Program-made: the position numbers and the translations under genes
Source of the DNA: 66-474 sp044464225
Lineage (GTDB): Bacteria > Pseudomonadota > Gammaproteobacteria > Xanthomonadales > Rhodanobacteraceae
Assembly (NCBI GenBank): GCA_044464225.1
Contig: JBIQLN010000002.1
Coordinates: 1 to 64,000 of the forward strand
Direction: 5' to 3'
Length of the DNA: 64,000 nt
Notes under the pieces: model-generated
Seen by the model: only the letters and a program-made list of their open reading frames with translations
Databases searched by the model: none
What the model was told of the DNA's origin: nothing
In this document: positions 1-9,179 of the stretch, piece by piece
How positions within the stretch are numbered: the stretch's first letter is position 1
How the letters are laid out: each line of letters opens with the position of its first letter

Positions 1-545
<545 letters not shown>

Positions 546-768
546 GATTTCGACAACCCGAAGGCTGCCTATTTGTTGAGAGTCCGAAACCTGAACTGCA
601 ATTCATCGCTGAATCACTAAGGTTCAAAGGTTTGGACGTCTTGCATCGATGAACATTCGTCCACCTGCAAGCCGCCCACACAAGTCACCTGTGCACACTG
701 TCAAGGAACTGATGCGGTGCGAGACCTTCCGGTTCGCGTCGCGTGACATTTCGTCTCGCGAGCCGCCC
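546..768 (-). other. rRNA operon leader
   Basis: Transcribed leader between the predicted P1 promoter and 16S. It contains no plausible protein gene. On the minus strand the stretch around 571-585 (ACTCTCAACAAAT) loosely resembles a boxA antitermination element, whose usual core is GCTCTTTAACA; this match is weak and I regard it only as a candidate. Confidence 0.5.
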
Positions 769-830
769 ATTGTAGCGAATCTTCCGGGGCTGTCAACAAT
801 CTTCGGAGAAAATTTTTCGAGCCCCGCAAC
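769..830 (-). promoter_or_regulatory. rrn P1-type promoter with AT-rich UP element
   Basis: Read on the minus strand there is a perfect -35 TTGACA (796-791), a 16-nt spacer and a -10 TACAAT (774-769). Just upstream of the -35 lies an AT-rich stretch (AAAAATTTTCT-like, about 805-818) that fits an UP element. Directly after the -10 comes the GC-rich discriminator GGGCGGCTCGCG, the arrangement expected for stringent control of rRNA promoters. The distance to 16S is about 220 nt. Confidence 0.8.
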
Positions 831-950
831 CCGCGCAAAACGTCTTCGTCCGTCGCGGGCCGACAAGGATAGCCCGATCGATTTCGATTTGGAAGAGATC
901 GCGCGCAAGCCGCGCTACACTGCGGCTTTCAGCGACGGGAGGATGTCCGG

Positions 951-1418
951 ATGCGCAACACTTTCAGGTTGCTTTCGCCGATCCTCGCCGCTGCGCTAGC
1001 GTGTGCCGCGTGCACCACCGCACCCGCGTCGGCACCCAGCCCCTACGTGACGCTGGGTGGCCAGCGTTTCAGCGTGGAAATTGCGGCAACGCCCGAGCAA
1101 CAGGCACACGGATTGATGGATCGCACCTCGATGCCCACCGATCACGGCATGCTGTTCGTGTTCCCCCGCGCGCAGCGACTCACGTTCTGGATGAAGGACA
1201 CCCTGATTCCGCTGGACATGCTGTTCTTCGACCAGTCCCACCGCCTGGTGACCATCCATGCGGATGTCCCGCCCTGCCAGGCCGATCCGTGCCCCACTTA
1301 TGCGAGCACCGCGCCCGCGCGTTACGTGCTTGAGCTCAATGCCGGCACGGCGGAGAAATTGGGTGTGCGCAAGGGCGACGTGATCGTGTTTTCCGATGTT
1401 CCCGCGGGCACCCAGTGA
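951..1418 (+). CDS. DUF192 family exported protein
   Basis: Encodes 155 residues: an N-terminal hydrophobic signal segment (about 1-22, with cysteines at 18 and 21 that could make it a lipoprotein) followed by one DUF192 domain covering nearly all the rest. Family hallmarks visible are the EQQAHGLMDR block, the GMLFVF strand and the FWMKDT.IPLDM.F core. The biochemical role of DUF192 proteins is not known. A GGAGG sequence precedes the start and a TACACT -10-like box lies at 916-921, so it probably has its own promoter, head-to-head with the rRNA promoter. It is transcribed away from the rRNA genes. Confidence 0.85.
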   Translation: MRNTFRLLSPILAAALACAACTTAPASAPSPYVTLGGQRFSVEIAATPEQQAHGLMDRTSMPTDHGMLFVFPRAQRLTFWMKDTLIPLDMLFFDQSHRLVTIHADVPPCQADPCPTYASTAPARYVLELNAGTAEKLGVRKGDVIVFSDVPAGTQ

Positions 1419-1528
1419 AAGACGCCATCCCGCGCATGCACGCAAGTGCAGTTGGCAGGCAATGGCACCAGCGGCCCCGGCAGATCGTCATCGAACCAGC
1501 GGTCGTCGAACGGAACGAATTCGCGCAC
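1322..1528 (-). CDS. possible small protein, doubtful
   Basis: A 68-codon frame starts at a GTG preceded by a very good ribosome site (AAGGAG with a spacing of 7). The peptide opens VREFVPFDDRWFDDDLPG and is rich in aromatic and acidic residues, unlike a typical GC-rich shadow frame. Against it, its last 32 codons lie antisense to the end of the DUF192 gene. I recognise no family. It may be a real small protein or the ribosome site may be coincidental. Confidence 0.25.
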   Translation of the reverse strand: MREFVPFDDRWFDDDLPGPLVPLPANCTCVHARDGVFHWVPAGTSENTITSPLRTPNFSAVPALSSST

Positions 1529-1672
1529 CTCTGTCTCCTTGCCCCTTGACGCACCCATCCAAGCACGTGCGCGTGAACACCGGGTGACCCAAATAGGGCA
1601 AGGAAGTGGCGGTTTCTGGACGGGTCCGGGCGCATTCGGGAGCCGGGTGGCGGGGCCACGCAGCGCCTGGAT

Positions 1673-1870
1673 TCAATCGATCTCGATCATCTCGAAATCG
1701 TCCTTGGTGACGCCGCAATCCGGACACGTCCAGGTATCGGGGATGTCTTCCCAACGCGTACCGGGTTCGATGCCTTCTTCCGGCAACCCGGCTTCCTCGT
1801 CGTAGATGAAGCCGCACACCACGCACATGAATTTGCGATAGGTGACGACGGTTTCGGGAGAAGCATTCAT
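1673..1870 (-). CDS. rubredoxin
   Basis: A 65-residue small iron protein. The two metal-binding knuckles are intact: CVVCG at residues 16-20 and CPDCG at 49-53, separated by the usual linker with the conserved YDEE, GI.PGT.W and IPDTW elements. Rubredoxins carry one Fe(Cys)4 centre and pass single electrons between a reductase and an acceptor such as an alkane hydroxylase or oxygen-reducing enzyme. No partner gene is adjacent. It is divergent from thiE. The length matches the family, and the short N-terminal extension of about 10 residues is common. Confidence 0.95.
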   Translation of the reverse strand: MNASPETVVTYRKFMCVVCGFIYDEEAGLPEEGIEPGTRWEDIPDTWTCPDCGVTKDDFEMIEID

Positions 1871-1957
1871 GACAGGTGACGCAAGGGGTGAGGCCGTCTA
1901 TTGTCGCAAGTTGCGTGCCTGCATGAAAGCGAACCCTTGACGCAAGTCAAACCCGTG

Positions 1958-2620
1958 ATGCCACGCCCTCCCCAGTTCCCGGATCGCGAGCCGCCGGCGT
2001 GGCGCGGAACGGGGCTTTACGCCATCACCGATGGACCGCGCGAGGATCTTCTGGCGGCCGCGCGCGAGGCCCTGGAAGGCGGCGCGGCGATGCTGCAATA
2101 TCGCGACAAGACACGGGATTCGGCGCGCAGGCTGCGGGAAGCCCGCGAGCTGGCGGCGCTCTGCCGCGCATTCGCCGTGCCTCTGATCATCAACGATGAT
2201 TTCGGACTGGCGCACGCCAGTGGAGCTGCGGGCGTGCATCTCGGCGAAAACGACGGCGCGATTGCCGATGCCCGCGCCGCGTTGGGCGCCGACGCGATCA
2301 TTGGCGTCTCCTGCTACGACTCCCTGCGTCGCGCCCAGGATGCCGCCGCGGCGGGAGCCGACTATCTCGCCTTCGGGGCGTTCTTTCCCTCGAGGACCAA
2401 GCCAGCCGCGCGCCGTGCCACGCCCGGTCTCTTGCGCGATGCGCGCCGGCTGGGCCTGCCCTTGGTGGCGATCGGCGGCATCACCCGCGAAAATGGTGGA
2501 TCGCTGATCGCGGCAGGTGCCGACTACCTCGCGGTGGTCTCCGGCGTGTTCGGCGCAAGCGACATTCGTGCCGCGGCGCGGCATTATGCAGAGCTTTTCG
2601 ACACGAAACGGCGTCGATGA
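1958..2620 (+). CDS. thiE: thiamine-phosphate synthase
   Basis: Couples HMP-PP with the thiazole phosphate to give thiamine phosphate. The 220-residue TIM-barrel protein shows the ThiE signatures: YAITD near 21-25, LQYRDK at 47-51 for the pyrophosphate, INDD at 78-81, VHLGE at 93-97 and the C-terminal GGI phosphate-binding turn near 172. The frame is open upstream to a TTG at 1901, but the ATG at 1958 (with GTG at 1955 as alternative) gives the usual length. It precedes hemL on the same strand with about 90 nt between them, so both are likely expressed separately or loosely together. Confidence 0.92.
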   Translation: MPRPPQFPDREPPAWRGTGLYAITDGPREDLLAAAREALEGGAAMLQYRDKTRDSARRLREARELAALCRAFAVPLIINDDFGLAHASGAAGVHLGENDGAIADARAALGADAIIGVSCYDSLRRAQDAAAAGADYLAFGAFFPSRTKPAARRATPGLLRDARRLGLPLVAIGGITRENGGSLIAAGADYLAVVSGVFGASDIRAAARHYAELFDTKRRR

Positions 2621-2710
2621 AGGCGGACTCCCGCGGTCTCCGCCCTTGCTCGAACAGGTTCGCCCGAACGTTCTTTTTTGTTTCCCCGCACAGGAGTAGC
2701 GAGCTTCCCG

Positions 2711-3994
2711 ATGGCCACCAATCACGAACTGTTCCAGCGCGCGCGGAAGGTGCTGCCCGGCGGGGTCGATTCGCCGGTGCGCGCGTTCAAATCGGTCGGC
2801 GGTGAACCGTTCATCGTGGCGCGCGCCGACGGTCCGTACCTGTGGGATGTCGAAGGCAAGCGCTACATCGACTACGTCGGTTCGTGGGGGCCCATGATCG
2901 CGGGCCACAACGCCCCCCGCGTGCGCGAAGCCGTCGAACGCGCGGTGCGCCATGGCCTGTCGTTCGGCGCGCCATGTGCGGCAGAGGCGGAACTGGCCGA
3001 CGCCATCCGTGCGCTGATGCCCTCGATGGAAATGGTGCGCTTCGTCAATTCGGGGACCGAGGCGACGATGTCGGCACTGCGCCTTGCCCGCGGCGCGACC
3101 GGCCGCGAGCGCTTCGTGAAATTCGAGGGCTGCTACCACGGCCACGGCGATTCGTTTCTCGTGAAGGCCGGCTCCGGCGCATTGACGCTGGGCGTGCCGG
3201 ATTCGCCCGGCGTGCCGAAGGTGCTGGCCGACCTCACCATCACGCTTCCCTACAATGACATCGAGGCTGCGCGCGCGCTGTTCGACGCGATGGGCACGAC
3301 CCTCGCCTGCGTGATCGTGGAGCCCGTGGCCGGCAACATGAATTGCGTGCCGCCGCGACCCGGTTTCCTGCAAACACTGCGTGACCTCTGCACGCGCGAC
3401 GGTGCGCTGCTGATCTTCGACGAGGTCATGACCGGGTTCCGGGTGGCGGCGGGCGGCGCACAATCGCTGTACGCGGTCACGCCCGACCTCACCACGCTCG
3501 GCAAGATCATCGGCGGCGGCATGCCGGTGGGCGCCTACGGCGGCCGCCGCGACCTGATGGAGCAGATCGCCCCGGCCGGCCCGATCTACCAGGCCGGCAC
3601 GCTCTCGGGCAATCCGGTGGCCATGGCGGCGGGGCTCGCAATGCTGGAACTGGTGGGCGAGCCGGGATTCCACGAGCACTTGTCGTTGAAGACGCAAGCG
3701 CTCACGGATGGCTTGCTCGATGCGGCGCGCGAAGCGGGCGTGCCGTTCTCGACGAACCGTGCGGGCGGCATGTTCGGCATCTTCTTCAGCGCCGACAAGG
3801 TCGAGACGTTTGCGCAAGCGATGGCGTGCGATAGCCAGGCCTTCAAGCGGTTTTTCCATGCAATGCTGGAGCGCGGCGTGTACTTCGCGCCCAGCGCCTT
3901 CGAGGCGGGCTTCATGTCAACGGCGCACGGCGACGAAGTGATCGCGGAAACACTGGACGCCGCCCGCGCAGCGTTCGTCTCGGCACGCGGCTGA
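2711..3994 (+). CDS. hemL: glutamate-1-semialdehyde 2,1-aminomutase
   Basis: PLP enzyme that converts glutamate-1-semialdehyde into 5-aminolevulinate in the C5 route of tetrapyrrole synthesis. The 427-residue protein has the expected fold-type I motifs: NSGTEATM at 113-120, DEVMTGFR near 237-244 and the Schiff-base lysine in TTLGKIIGGG (K265). The start at 2711 gives the typical MxxxHELFxRA N-terminus; a longer TTG frame from 2678 is rejected. The C-terminus is full length. Convergent with the glyoxalase-like gene downstream. Confidence 0.96.
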   Translation: MATNHELFQRARKVLPGGVDSPVRAFKSVGGEPFIVARADGPYLWDVEGKRYIDYVGSWGPMIAGHNAPRVREAVERAVRHGLSFGAPCAAEAELADAIRALMPSMEMVRFVNSGTEATMSALRLARGATGRERFVKFEGCYHGHGDSFLVKAGSGALTLGVPDSPGVPKVLADLTITLPYNDIEAARALFDAMGTTLACVIVEPVAGNMNCVPPRPGFLQTLRDLCTRDGALLIFDEVMTGFRVAAGGAQSLYAVTPDLTTLGKIIGGGMPVGAYGGRRDLMEQIAPAGPIYQAGTLSGNPVAMAAGLAMLELVGEPGFHEHLSLKTQALTDGLLDAAREAGVPFSTNRAGGMFGIFFSADKVETFAQAMACDSQAFKRFFHAMLERGVYFAPSAFEAGFMSTAHGDEVIAETLDAARAAFVSARG

Positions 3995-4074
3995 GGCATC
4001 GAGAAGCCCGCGAGAACGCGCTACACCGTCGTCACGGCCGGACGATCGCCGGATCCGTGGACGCTCGACCCCAT

Positions 4075-4497
4075 CTACCAGACGCCGGTGTTCGGCATCG
4101 ATGCCCAGGGTTCAGACGGCGGCAACGGGTCGCCCTGTTGCAGCAATTCGATCGAGATCAGGTCGGGCGAGCGCACGAAGGCCATGTGCCCGTCGCGCGG
4201 CGGCCGGTTGATCGCGACGCCCATTGTCTGCAAACGCGCGCAGGTCGCGTAAATGTCGTCGACGCGAAACGCGAGGTGGCCGAAGTTGCGCGCGGAGCCG
4301 TAATCCTCGGTTGAACCCCAGTTGTACGTCAGCTCGATCTCGGCCTCCGGGCTGTCCGGTGCAAACAGAAACACCAGCGTGTACTTGCCTTGCGGCACTT
4401 CCTTGCGACGCGCCTCGCGCAGGCCGAGTCCTTCGCAATAGAACCGCAGCGATGCGTCCAGATCGCGTACACGCACCATGCTGTGCAGGTATTTCAT
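4075..4497 (-). CDS. lactoylglutathione lyase-like VOC protein
   Basis: A 140-residue vicinal-oxygen-chelate protein beginning MKYLHSMVRVRDLDASL, the usual opening of glyoxalase I. The two beta-alpha-beta-beta-beta repeats are visible, with metal-ligand candidates at H5, E56-type (EIELTYN), H74-type (GHLAFRV) and E120-type (SIELLQQ). Glyoxalase I detoxifies methylglyoxal as its glutathione hemithioacetal. A good GAGGGAG ribosome site precedes the ATG at 4497. It is divergent from the PLP gene. Assignment to glyoxalase I rather than another VOC enzyme is by resemblance only. Confidence 0.85.
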   Translation of the reverse strand: MKYLHSMVRVRDLDASLRFYCEGLGLREARRKEVPQGKYTLVFLFAPDSPEAEIELTYNWGSTEDYGSARNFGHLAFRVDDIYATCARLQTMGVAINRPPRDGHMAFVRSPDLISIELLQQGDPLPPSEPWASMPNTGVW

Positions 4498-4581
4498 TTC
4501 GCTCCCTCGCTCATTTTCGCCTTGCGACGATTCGGCTATCGTGGACGGATCGACGGGATGTCCGCAAGGCCGAAGGAACCC

Positions 4582-5703
4582 ATGAACCACAAATTCGACA
4601 CACTGGCGGTGCATGCGGGGGCGGAGCCCGATGCCGCCACGGGCGCAGTGGCGCCGCCCATCCAGCTCTCCACCACGTTCGTGCACCGCACCGACGGCGA
4701 GCCCGATACCTTCAGCTACCAGCGCGACGAGCATCCGACCCAGTACCGGCTCGAAACGGCGCTCGCGGCACTGGAAGGCGGCGCGCGCGCGTTGGCGTTC
4801 GCCTCCGGCATGGCCGCGGCCGCGGCGGTGCTGGATACGCTGCAGCGCGGACAAACGGTGGTGGTGCCCGAAGACTGCTACGTCGGCACGCGCGGCTACG
4901 TGACCGACGTGTTGCCCGAACGTGGCGTCGAGGTGGCCACGGTCGATACCACCGATCTCGATGCCGTGCGCCAGGCCTGCAAACACGGCGTCGCGCTGTT
5001 GTGGACGGAAACGCCTTCGAATCCCCGGCTCCGGATCAGCGACCTCGCCGAGTTGGCGAAGATCGCGCATGCCGCCGGCGCGCGCATGGCCTGCGACAAC
5101 ACCTTCGCGACGCCGGTCCTGCAACGTCCGCTCGAACTCGGCGCGGATGTCGTGATGCATTCGACCACCAAGTATTTCGGTGGCCACAGCGACGTCCTGG
5201 GCGGCGCGCTCATCTTCGCGGAAAACGACGACTTTGCCGGGCGCATCGCCGCGCGGCGCCTCCTCACCGGCGCGATCCTGTCACCGTTCAGCGCTTGGCT
5301 GACCTTGCGCGGTTGCCGATCGCTGCCTGCACGGATGGCGATGCATTGCGCCAATGCGCGCAGGATCGCCGAATTCCTCGCCGCGCATCCCGCCATTGAT
5401 CGCGTGAACTGGCCCGGTCTTCCGGCCCATCCGGGGCATGCGGTCGCGAAACGCCAGATGCGTGACTTCGGGGCGATGCTCAGCGTGGAATTGCGCGGCG
5501 GTTACGACGCGGCGGTGGCGCTGGCGCGCGGCACGAAGATCTTCGCCAACGCGACCTCCCTGGGCGGTTGCGAATCGTTGATCGAACACCGCGCCTCGGC
5601 CGAAGGCGCCCACACCCAGGCACCGCCGGGACTGGTGCGGCTATCCGTGGGATTGGAAGATCCCGGCGACCTGGTGGCCGATCTGGCCGCAGCGCTGGGG
5701 TGA
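4582..5703 (+). CDS. trans-sulfuration PLP enzyme (cystathionine gamma-synthase/lyase family)
   Basis: A 373-residue Cys/Met-metabolism PLP enzyme. Features seen: APPIQLSTTF near 24-33, the RLETALAALEGG.ALAFASGMAA phosphate-binding region, CDNTF with the PLP-nitrogen aspartate (D172), and the internal lysine in HSTTKYFGGHSD (K197). The C-terminal SLGG.ESLIEHR segment fits cystathionine synthase/lyase proteins. Such enzymes move sulfur between cysteine, cystathionine and homocysteine; which direction applies cannot be told from the sequence. A GAAGGA ribosome site precedes the ATG. Confidence 0.88.
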   Translation: MNHKFDTLAVHAGAEPDAATGAVAPPIQLSTTFVHRTDGEPDTFSYQRDEHPTQYRLETALAALEGGARALAFASGMAAAAAVLDTLQRGQTVVVPEDCYVGTRGYVTDVLPERGVEVATVDTTDLDAVRQACKHGVALLWTETPSNPRLRISDLAELAKIAHAAGARMACDNTFATPVLQRPLELGADVVMHSTTKYFGGHSDVLGGALIFAENDDFAGRIAARRLLTGAILSPFSAWLTLRGCRSLPARMAMHCANARRIAEFLAAHPAIDRVNWPGLPAHPGHAVAKRQMRDFGAMLSVELRGGYDAAVALARGTKIFANATSLGGCESLIEHRASAEGAHTQAPPGLVRLSVGLEDPGDLVADLAAALG

Positions 5704-5720
5704 CCGGCGGCGCCGCGATT

Positions 5721-6398
5721 TCAATCGGGTCCTTTTGAACCGGGCGATTTGTCGCCCCGGACGCCGACGTGAAACCTGCACGCGGGCGCTCCATGCAACA
5801 TGCATTGCGTGCGTTGCACCGGGCGGCCCGTGGCGGCGCTCATGAACGCCAGGTCGAACCGGCAAACGTCGGGATGCTGGCGGGCCAGCGCATGGAACAC
5901 GCAGTTCCACGCCTCGACTTCCACGTGTCCTCCGGCGTCGACGGCCTGCGCTTCATAGCCCAGCACGTCCATCTGCTCCGCCAACAGGTGCGCGGCCTCG
6001 TCCGGCCCGGTTGCGGCCCCTACGCGTTCGGCGGCGTCCTTGCCGAGCTTCGCACCCATTTCGGCCAGCATGCCCTGGACGGCCGCAACACCTCCATGCG
6101 CATACAAATATTCCAGCATGCCGCCCGCCATCAGCGCGTAATTGCGCGGGAACAGCTCACGCCCGGCGGGCATCAGGACGAAACACGCGCGCGGCCGGCC
6201 GCCACTGGGGATCGCCTCGCCACGGGCCACGAAGCCCTGCGCCATCAACGCGGTCAGGTGCTGCCTGACCGCGTTGTGGGTGATGCCGACCGCCTGACAC
6301 AACGCTTCCACGGTCGCGCCCTGCGGCGACAACAGCAGCTTCCGCAGCAGTTTCTGCTGGGTGCCGCCGAGTTGCCGGAGAACGCTCGCGTTCTTCAT
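5721..6398 (-). CDS. SufR-like iron-sulfur transcriptional regulator
   Basis: 225 residues with an N-terminal winged helix (about 13-70; TVEALCQAVGITHNAVRQHL is the recognition region) and a C-terminal sensor domain. The C-terminal cysteines C166, C179 and C207 have spacings of 12 and 27 residues, which match three of the cluster-ligand cysteines I recall for SufR; an extra C199 is present and the first SufR ligand position is a glutamate. It probably binds an Fe-S cluster and responds to iron, oxidants or NO. No suf genes are nearby. It lies 4 nt downstream of the periplasmic-protein gene, so the two form an operon and may be autoregulated together. Confidence 0.75.
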   Translation of the reverse strand: MKNASVLRQLGGTQQKLLRKLLLSPQGATVEALCQAVGITHNAVRQHLTALMAQGFVARGEAIPSGGRPRACFVLMPAGRELFPRNYALMAGGMLEYLYAHGGVAAVQGMLAEMGAKLGKDAAERVGAATGPDEAAHLLAEQMDVLGYEAQAVDAGGHVEVEAWNCVFHALARQHPDVCRFDLAFMSAATGRPVQRTQCMLHGAPACRFHVGVRGDKSPGSKGPD

Positions 6399-6402
6399 CG
6401 CA

Positions 6403-7059
6403 TCAGTGCGCCTTGGCGGGGAACTGCTTGGCGATCCCGTCCGCCAGGACGTCCGCGATCATGTCCATGTGGTGTTGCATGTCGGCCCAGGATTTCGCCT
6501 GCTGCGCGGCGGGCGCATTCGACATCATCTCTTCGATCTGGGTCTTGTGGTCGTTGACGTGCATCATCAGCGCGCCCTCCAGGGTGGCCTCGGGCCAGTT
6601 CGGGTTGGCGCCGGCCAGGAACTTCGCGAGGTCCGTGACATTGCCGGCCAGATCGTGCATGGCCTGCTGTTCGCCGGCCTTGTCACCGGCCTTGGTGGTG
6701 TCCGTCAGTGCCTTCACCCCCATCCAGTGACCGGCGAGCAACTTCAGCAGCCGATCGCCCGCGGCCTTGCCGTAGAAACCGGCGACGGCGTTGGCGATCT
6801 GCTTGGCGTTCGCGACCACCGCATCGACCGCCTTCGTCTCGTCGGCCTGGTTGCCGGCGTGCACGGCCAGGGCGTAGTCGCGGGTGGCGACGATGTGGCC
6901 GTGCCACAGTGAACGCATCGCTTGATGCAACTGGGGCGCCGCCGGCGCAGTGGCGGGGGCGGATGCAGCGGGCTGGGCGGGTTCGGCCAGAACAATCGGC
7001 GCGGTGGTGGCCAGAGCGAGCCCGAGGGCAATGGCGCAGGCAGTCGAAAGCGGTTTCAT
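6403..7059 (-). CDS. periplasmic helical protein, His/Met-rich
   Basis: 218 residues with a clear Sec signal peptide (cleavage after about residue 25, VLAEP) and an Ala/Pro linker. The mature part is all-helical and contains spaced motifs LWHGH, FYG, LLAGHW, KAGDKAG, NPNW, MMHVNDH and MQHHMDM. From memory this order resembles a family of four-helix proteins with the pattern LW..H / FYG / H / GD / NP.W / H; function unknown. The conserved histidines suggest a metal or haem site. It is the first gene of an operon with the SufR-like regulator, which suggests a redox- or iron-responsive role. Confidence 0.7.
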   Translation of the reverse strand: MKPLSTACAIALGLALATTAPIVLAEPAQPAASAPATAPAAPQLHQAMRSLWHGHIVATRDYALAVHAGNQADETKAVDAVVANAKQIANAVAGFYGKAAGDRLLKLLAGHWMGVKALTDTTKAGDKAGEQQAMHDLAGNVTDLAKFLAGANPNWPEATLEGALMMHVNDHKTQIEEMMSNAPAAQQAKSWADMQHHMDMIADVLADGIAKQFPAKAH

Positions 7060-7187
7060 GGTGGGTCTCCTGATGGCTGTCGTCCAATCACGACCAACCC
7101 ATCATTGCCGTTCGGGACAGATAGTAAATGCTTATATGTCTAAAGGGTATGACAACTGCATCAGCAGCAGCCTCGCCCCCTCAAACC
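7060..7187 (-). promoter_or_regulatory. AT-rich promoter region of the periplasmic protein/SufR-like operon
   Basis: On the minus strand this interval contains TTGTCATACCCTTTAG followed by ACATATAAGCATTTACTATC, an unusually AT-rich patch (about 7115-7150) in a GC-rich genome. Candidate -10 boxes are TATAAG or TACTAT; no -35/-10 pair has ideal spacing. A regulator site is likely here, but I see no perfect inverted repeat. Confidence 0.4.
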
Positions 7188-7778
7188 TCAGGGCTTCTGA
7201 AAGCGCGGCATCGCATCGCGAAGGGCGGTCAACCTTTCCACCGGATCGGTGATTTCCAGCAGATGCTGGCGCTCGGCATCGCCCAGGGGCAGCAATTCCG
7301 CCAGGCGAAAACCGACCCAACTTGCGTCGTCGTAACGTTCGCGCGGACCGTTCCGCCAGGACAGCCCGGCCTGCTCGGCCAGCCGTTCCAGGATCGCGGG
7401 CAACAAGGAGAATTCGACCGGCACCGGCACGGCCGGTTCGTCCGGCCATTCGCGTACTTCGCCGACCACCAGGCCATTGCCGCGAATGCGCGACTTCTGC
7501 ACGCGAAACCGCGCGTCGCCCGTGACGCTGATGCCGAGCAGCCCGTCGGGCAAGGTGTCGAAGTCCACGATGCGCGCCAGCGTACCGACCGCGGCGGGCA
7601 ACGCCGGGTCGCCGGCTTCCTGCCCTTCCATGATCAGGCACACGCCGAAGCCGTGGCCACCGCGGGCGCACTCGCGCACCATGTCGAGGTAGCGTGTTTC
7701 GAAAATCCGCAGGCCCAGCGTACTGCCCGGAAACAGCACGGCGTTCAGCGGGAACAACGGGATTTCGCGGCGCTTCAC
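7188..7778 (-). CDS. LON substrate-binding domain protein
   Basis: 196 residues corresponding only to the N-terminal domain of Lon protease (PF02190 type): IPLFPLNAVLFPGSTLGLRIFE at the start, RYLDMVREC, the GFGVCLI strand, VGTLARI, and GDARFRV. No ATPase or protease domain follows, so it is a stand-alone LON-domain protein of unknown function, a common single gene in this group. It begins 9 nt after the end of mpl in the same direction and is probably the last gene of a transcript from adk. Confidence 0.88.
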   Translation of the reverse strand: MKRREIPLFPLNAVLFPGSTLGLRIFETRYLDMVRECARGGHGFGVCLIMEGQEAGDPALPAAVGTLARIVDFDTLPDGLLGISVTGDARFRVQKSRIRGNGLVVGEVREWPDEPAVPVPVEFSLLPAILERLAEQAGLSWRNGPRERYDDASWVGFRLAELLPLGDAERQHLLEITDPVERLTALRDAMPRFQKP

Positions 7779-7787
7779 ACGCCGAGT

Positions 7788-9164
7788 CTAGCCCGCCTGC
7801 ATCACTTCAAGAAACCGCCGCGGCGCGTTCTCGAAACCGCCGTTCGACATGAATACGACATGGTCACCGGCCCGCGCCTCGAGTCGCAGCGCCGCCAGCA
7901 GGCCATCCACCGACGCGGCGGCGGAGCCGCGCCCTCCCAGGGTGTCGATCACCGCCTGCGCGTCCCATGGCAATTCCGGGCGCCGCAGCAATACAACCGC
8001 GTCGGCGTCGGCCAACGAAGGTGCCAGCGCGTCCGCGTGCGCCCCGGCGCGCATCGAGTTGGATCGCGGCTCCAGCGCCACCAGGATGCGCGCCCTGCCG
8101 ACTTTCGCGCGCAGGCCGGCCAGTGTGGTCGCGATCGCGGTCGGATGATGCGCGAAATCGTCGTACACGTGCACGCGATTCACCTCGCCCAAGGGTTCCA
8201 TGCGGCGCTTGACGCTTTCGAACGTCGCAAACGCGGCGAGCAATGCACGCGGATCCGCGCCTGCGGCGCCGGCCGCCGCCAGGGCGGCCAGTGCGTTCAT
8301 CACATTGTGGCGCCCCAGCAGCTTCCAGCGCACCTCGCCGATGGTCCTGCTTTTGTACGTGACCAGGAACGCCGATCCGTCGGGCTCGACCATCCGCGCA
8401 CGCCAATCGCCGATATCGATACCGAAGGTCTCCACCGGCGTCCAGCAGCCCATCGCCAGCACTTCCTTCAGACGCTCGTCTTCCGCATTGACGATCAGCC
8501 GACCATGGCCGGGCACCGTGCGCACAAGATGGTGGAACTGGCGCTGGATCGCTGCCACGTCGGGGAAAATGTCAGCGTGGTCGTATTCGAGGTTGTTGAG
8601 GATCGCGATGCGCGGCCGGTAGTGCACGAACTTCGAGCGCTTGTCGAAGAACGCCGTGTCATATTCGTCGGCCTCGATCACGAATGGAGCGGCGCGGCCG
8701 CCGGCCCTCGCCGACACACCGAAATTGCCCGGCACGCCACCGACGAGGAACCCGGGCGCCAACTCCGGCTGCTTCCGGCAAGCGTGGTCCAGCAGGTGTG
8801 CCAGCAGACTCGTGGTGGTGGTCTTGCCGTGGGTTCCGGCCACCGCGAGCACTTCGCGACCGCGCAGCACGTTCTCCCCCAGCCATTGCGGCCCCGAGGT
8901 GTACGGCAACCCGGCATCCAGCATGTACTCGACCGACGGGTTGCCACGCGACAGCGCGTTGCCGACCACCACCAGATCGGGGCCGGCGCGCAAGTGTTCG
9001 GCCGACCAGCCTTCCTGCAGTGCGATCCCGAGTGCGCGCAACTGATCGCTCATCGGCGGGTACACATTGGCGTCGGAGCCTTCCACTTCGATGCCCAGCT
9101 CGCGTGCCAGCGCCGCGATGCCGCCCATGAACGTGCCGCAGATGCCGAGGATGTGGATACGCAT
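7788..9164 (-). CDS. mpl: UDP-N-acetylmuramate:L-alanyl-gamma-D-glutamyl-meso-DAP ligase
   Basis: Murein-recycling ligase that joins the recovered tripeptide to UDP-MurNAc. The 458-residue protein begins MRIHILGICGTFMGG (Mur N-domain nucleotide fold), carries the ATP loop GTHGKTTTTSLL at 110-121, the central EADEYDTAFFDKRSKF and LNNLEYDHADIFP blocks, and the C-terminal YDDFAHHPTAI motif. This combination separates Mpl from MurC. It follows a membrane-protein gene by 15 nt and precedes the LON gene, so the transcript links adk, a membrane protein, mpl and the LON protein. Confidence 0.95.
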   Translation of the reverse strand: MRIHILGICGTFMGGIAALARELGIEVEGSDANVYPPMSDQLRALGIALQEGWSAEHLRAGPDLVVVGNALSRGNPSVEYMLDAGLPYTSGPQWLGENVLRGREVLAVAGTHGKTTTTSLLAHLLDHACRKQPELAPGFLVGGVPGNFGVSARAGGRAAPFVIEADEYDTAFFDKRSKFVHYRPRIAILNNLEYDHADIFPDVAAIQRQFHHLVRTVPGHGRLIVNAEDERLKEVLAMGCWTPVETFGIDIGDWRARMVEPDGSAFLVTYKSRTIGEVRWKLLGRHNVMNALAALAAAGAAGADPRALLAAFATFESVKRRMEPLGEVNRVHVYDDFAHHPTAIATTLAGLRAKVGRARILVALEPRSNSMRAGAHADALAPSLADADAVVLLRRPELPWDAQAVIDTLGGRGSAAASVDGLLAALRLEARAGDHVVFMSNGGFENAPRRFLEVMQAG

Positions 9165-9179
9165 GATCTTTCGCGAAAC

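Noticed and set aside
1898..3859. Long minus-strand frame opposite thiE and hemL
   Set aside because: Antisense shadow of two well-recognised genes; no protein motifs.
4224..4581. Upstream extension of the PLP-enzyme frame
   Set aside because: It is antisense to the glyoxalase-like gene; ATG 4582 has a ribosome site and the family's usual N-terminus.
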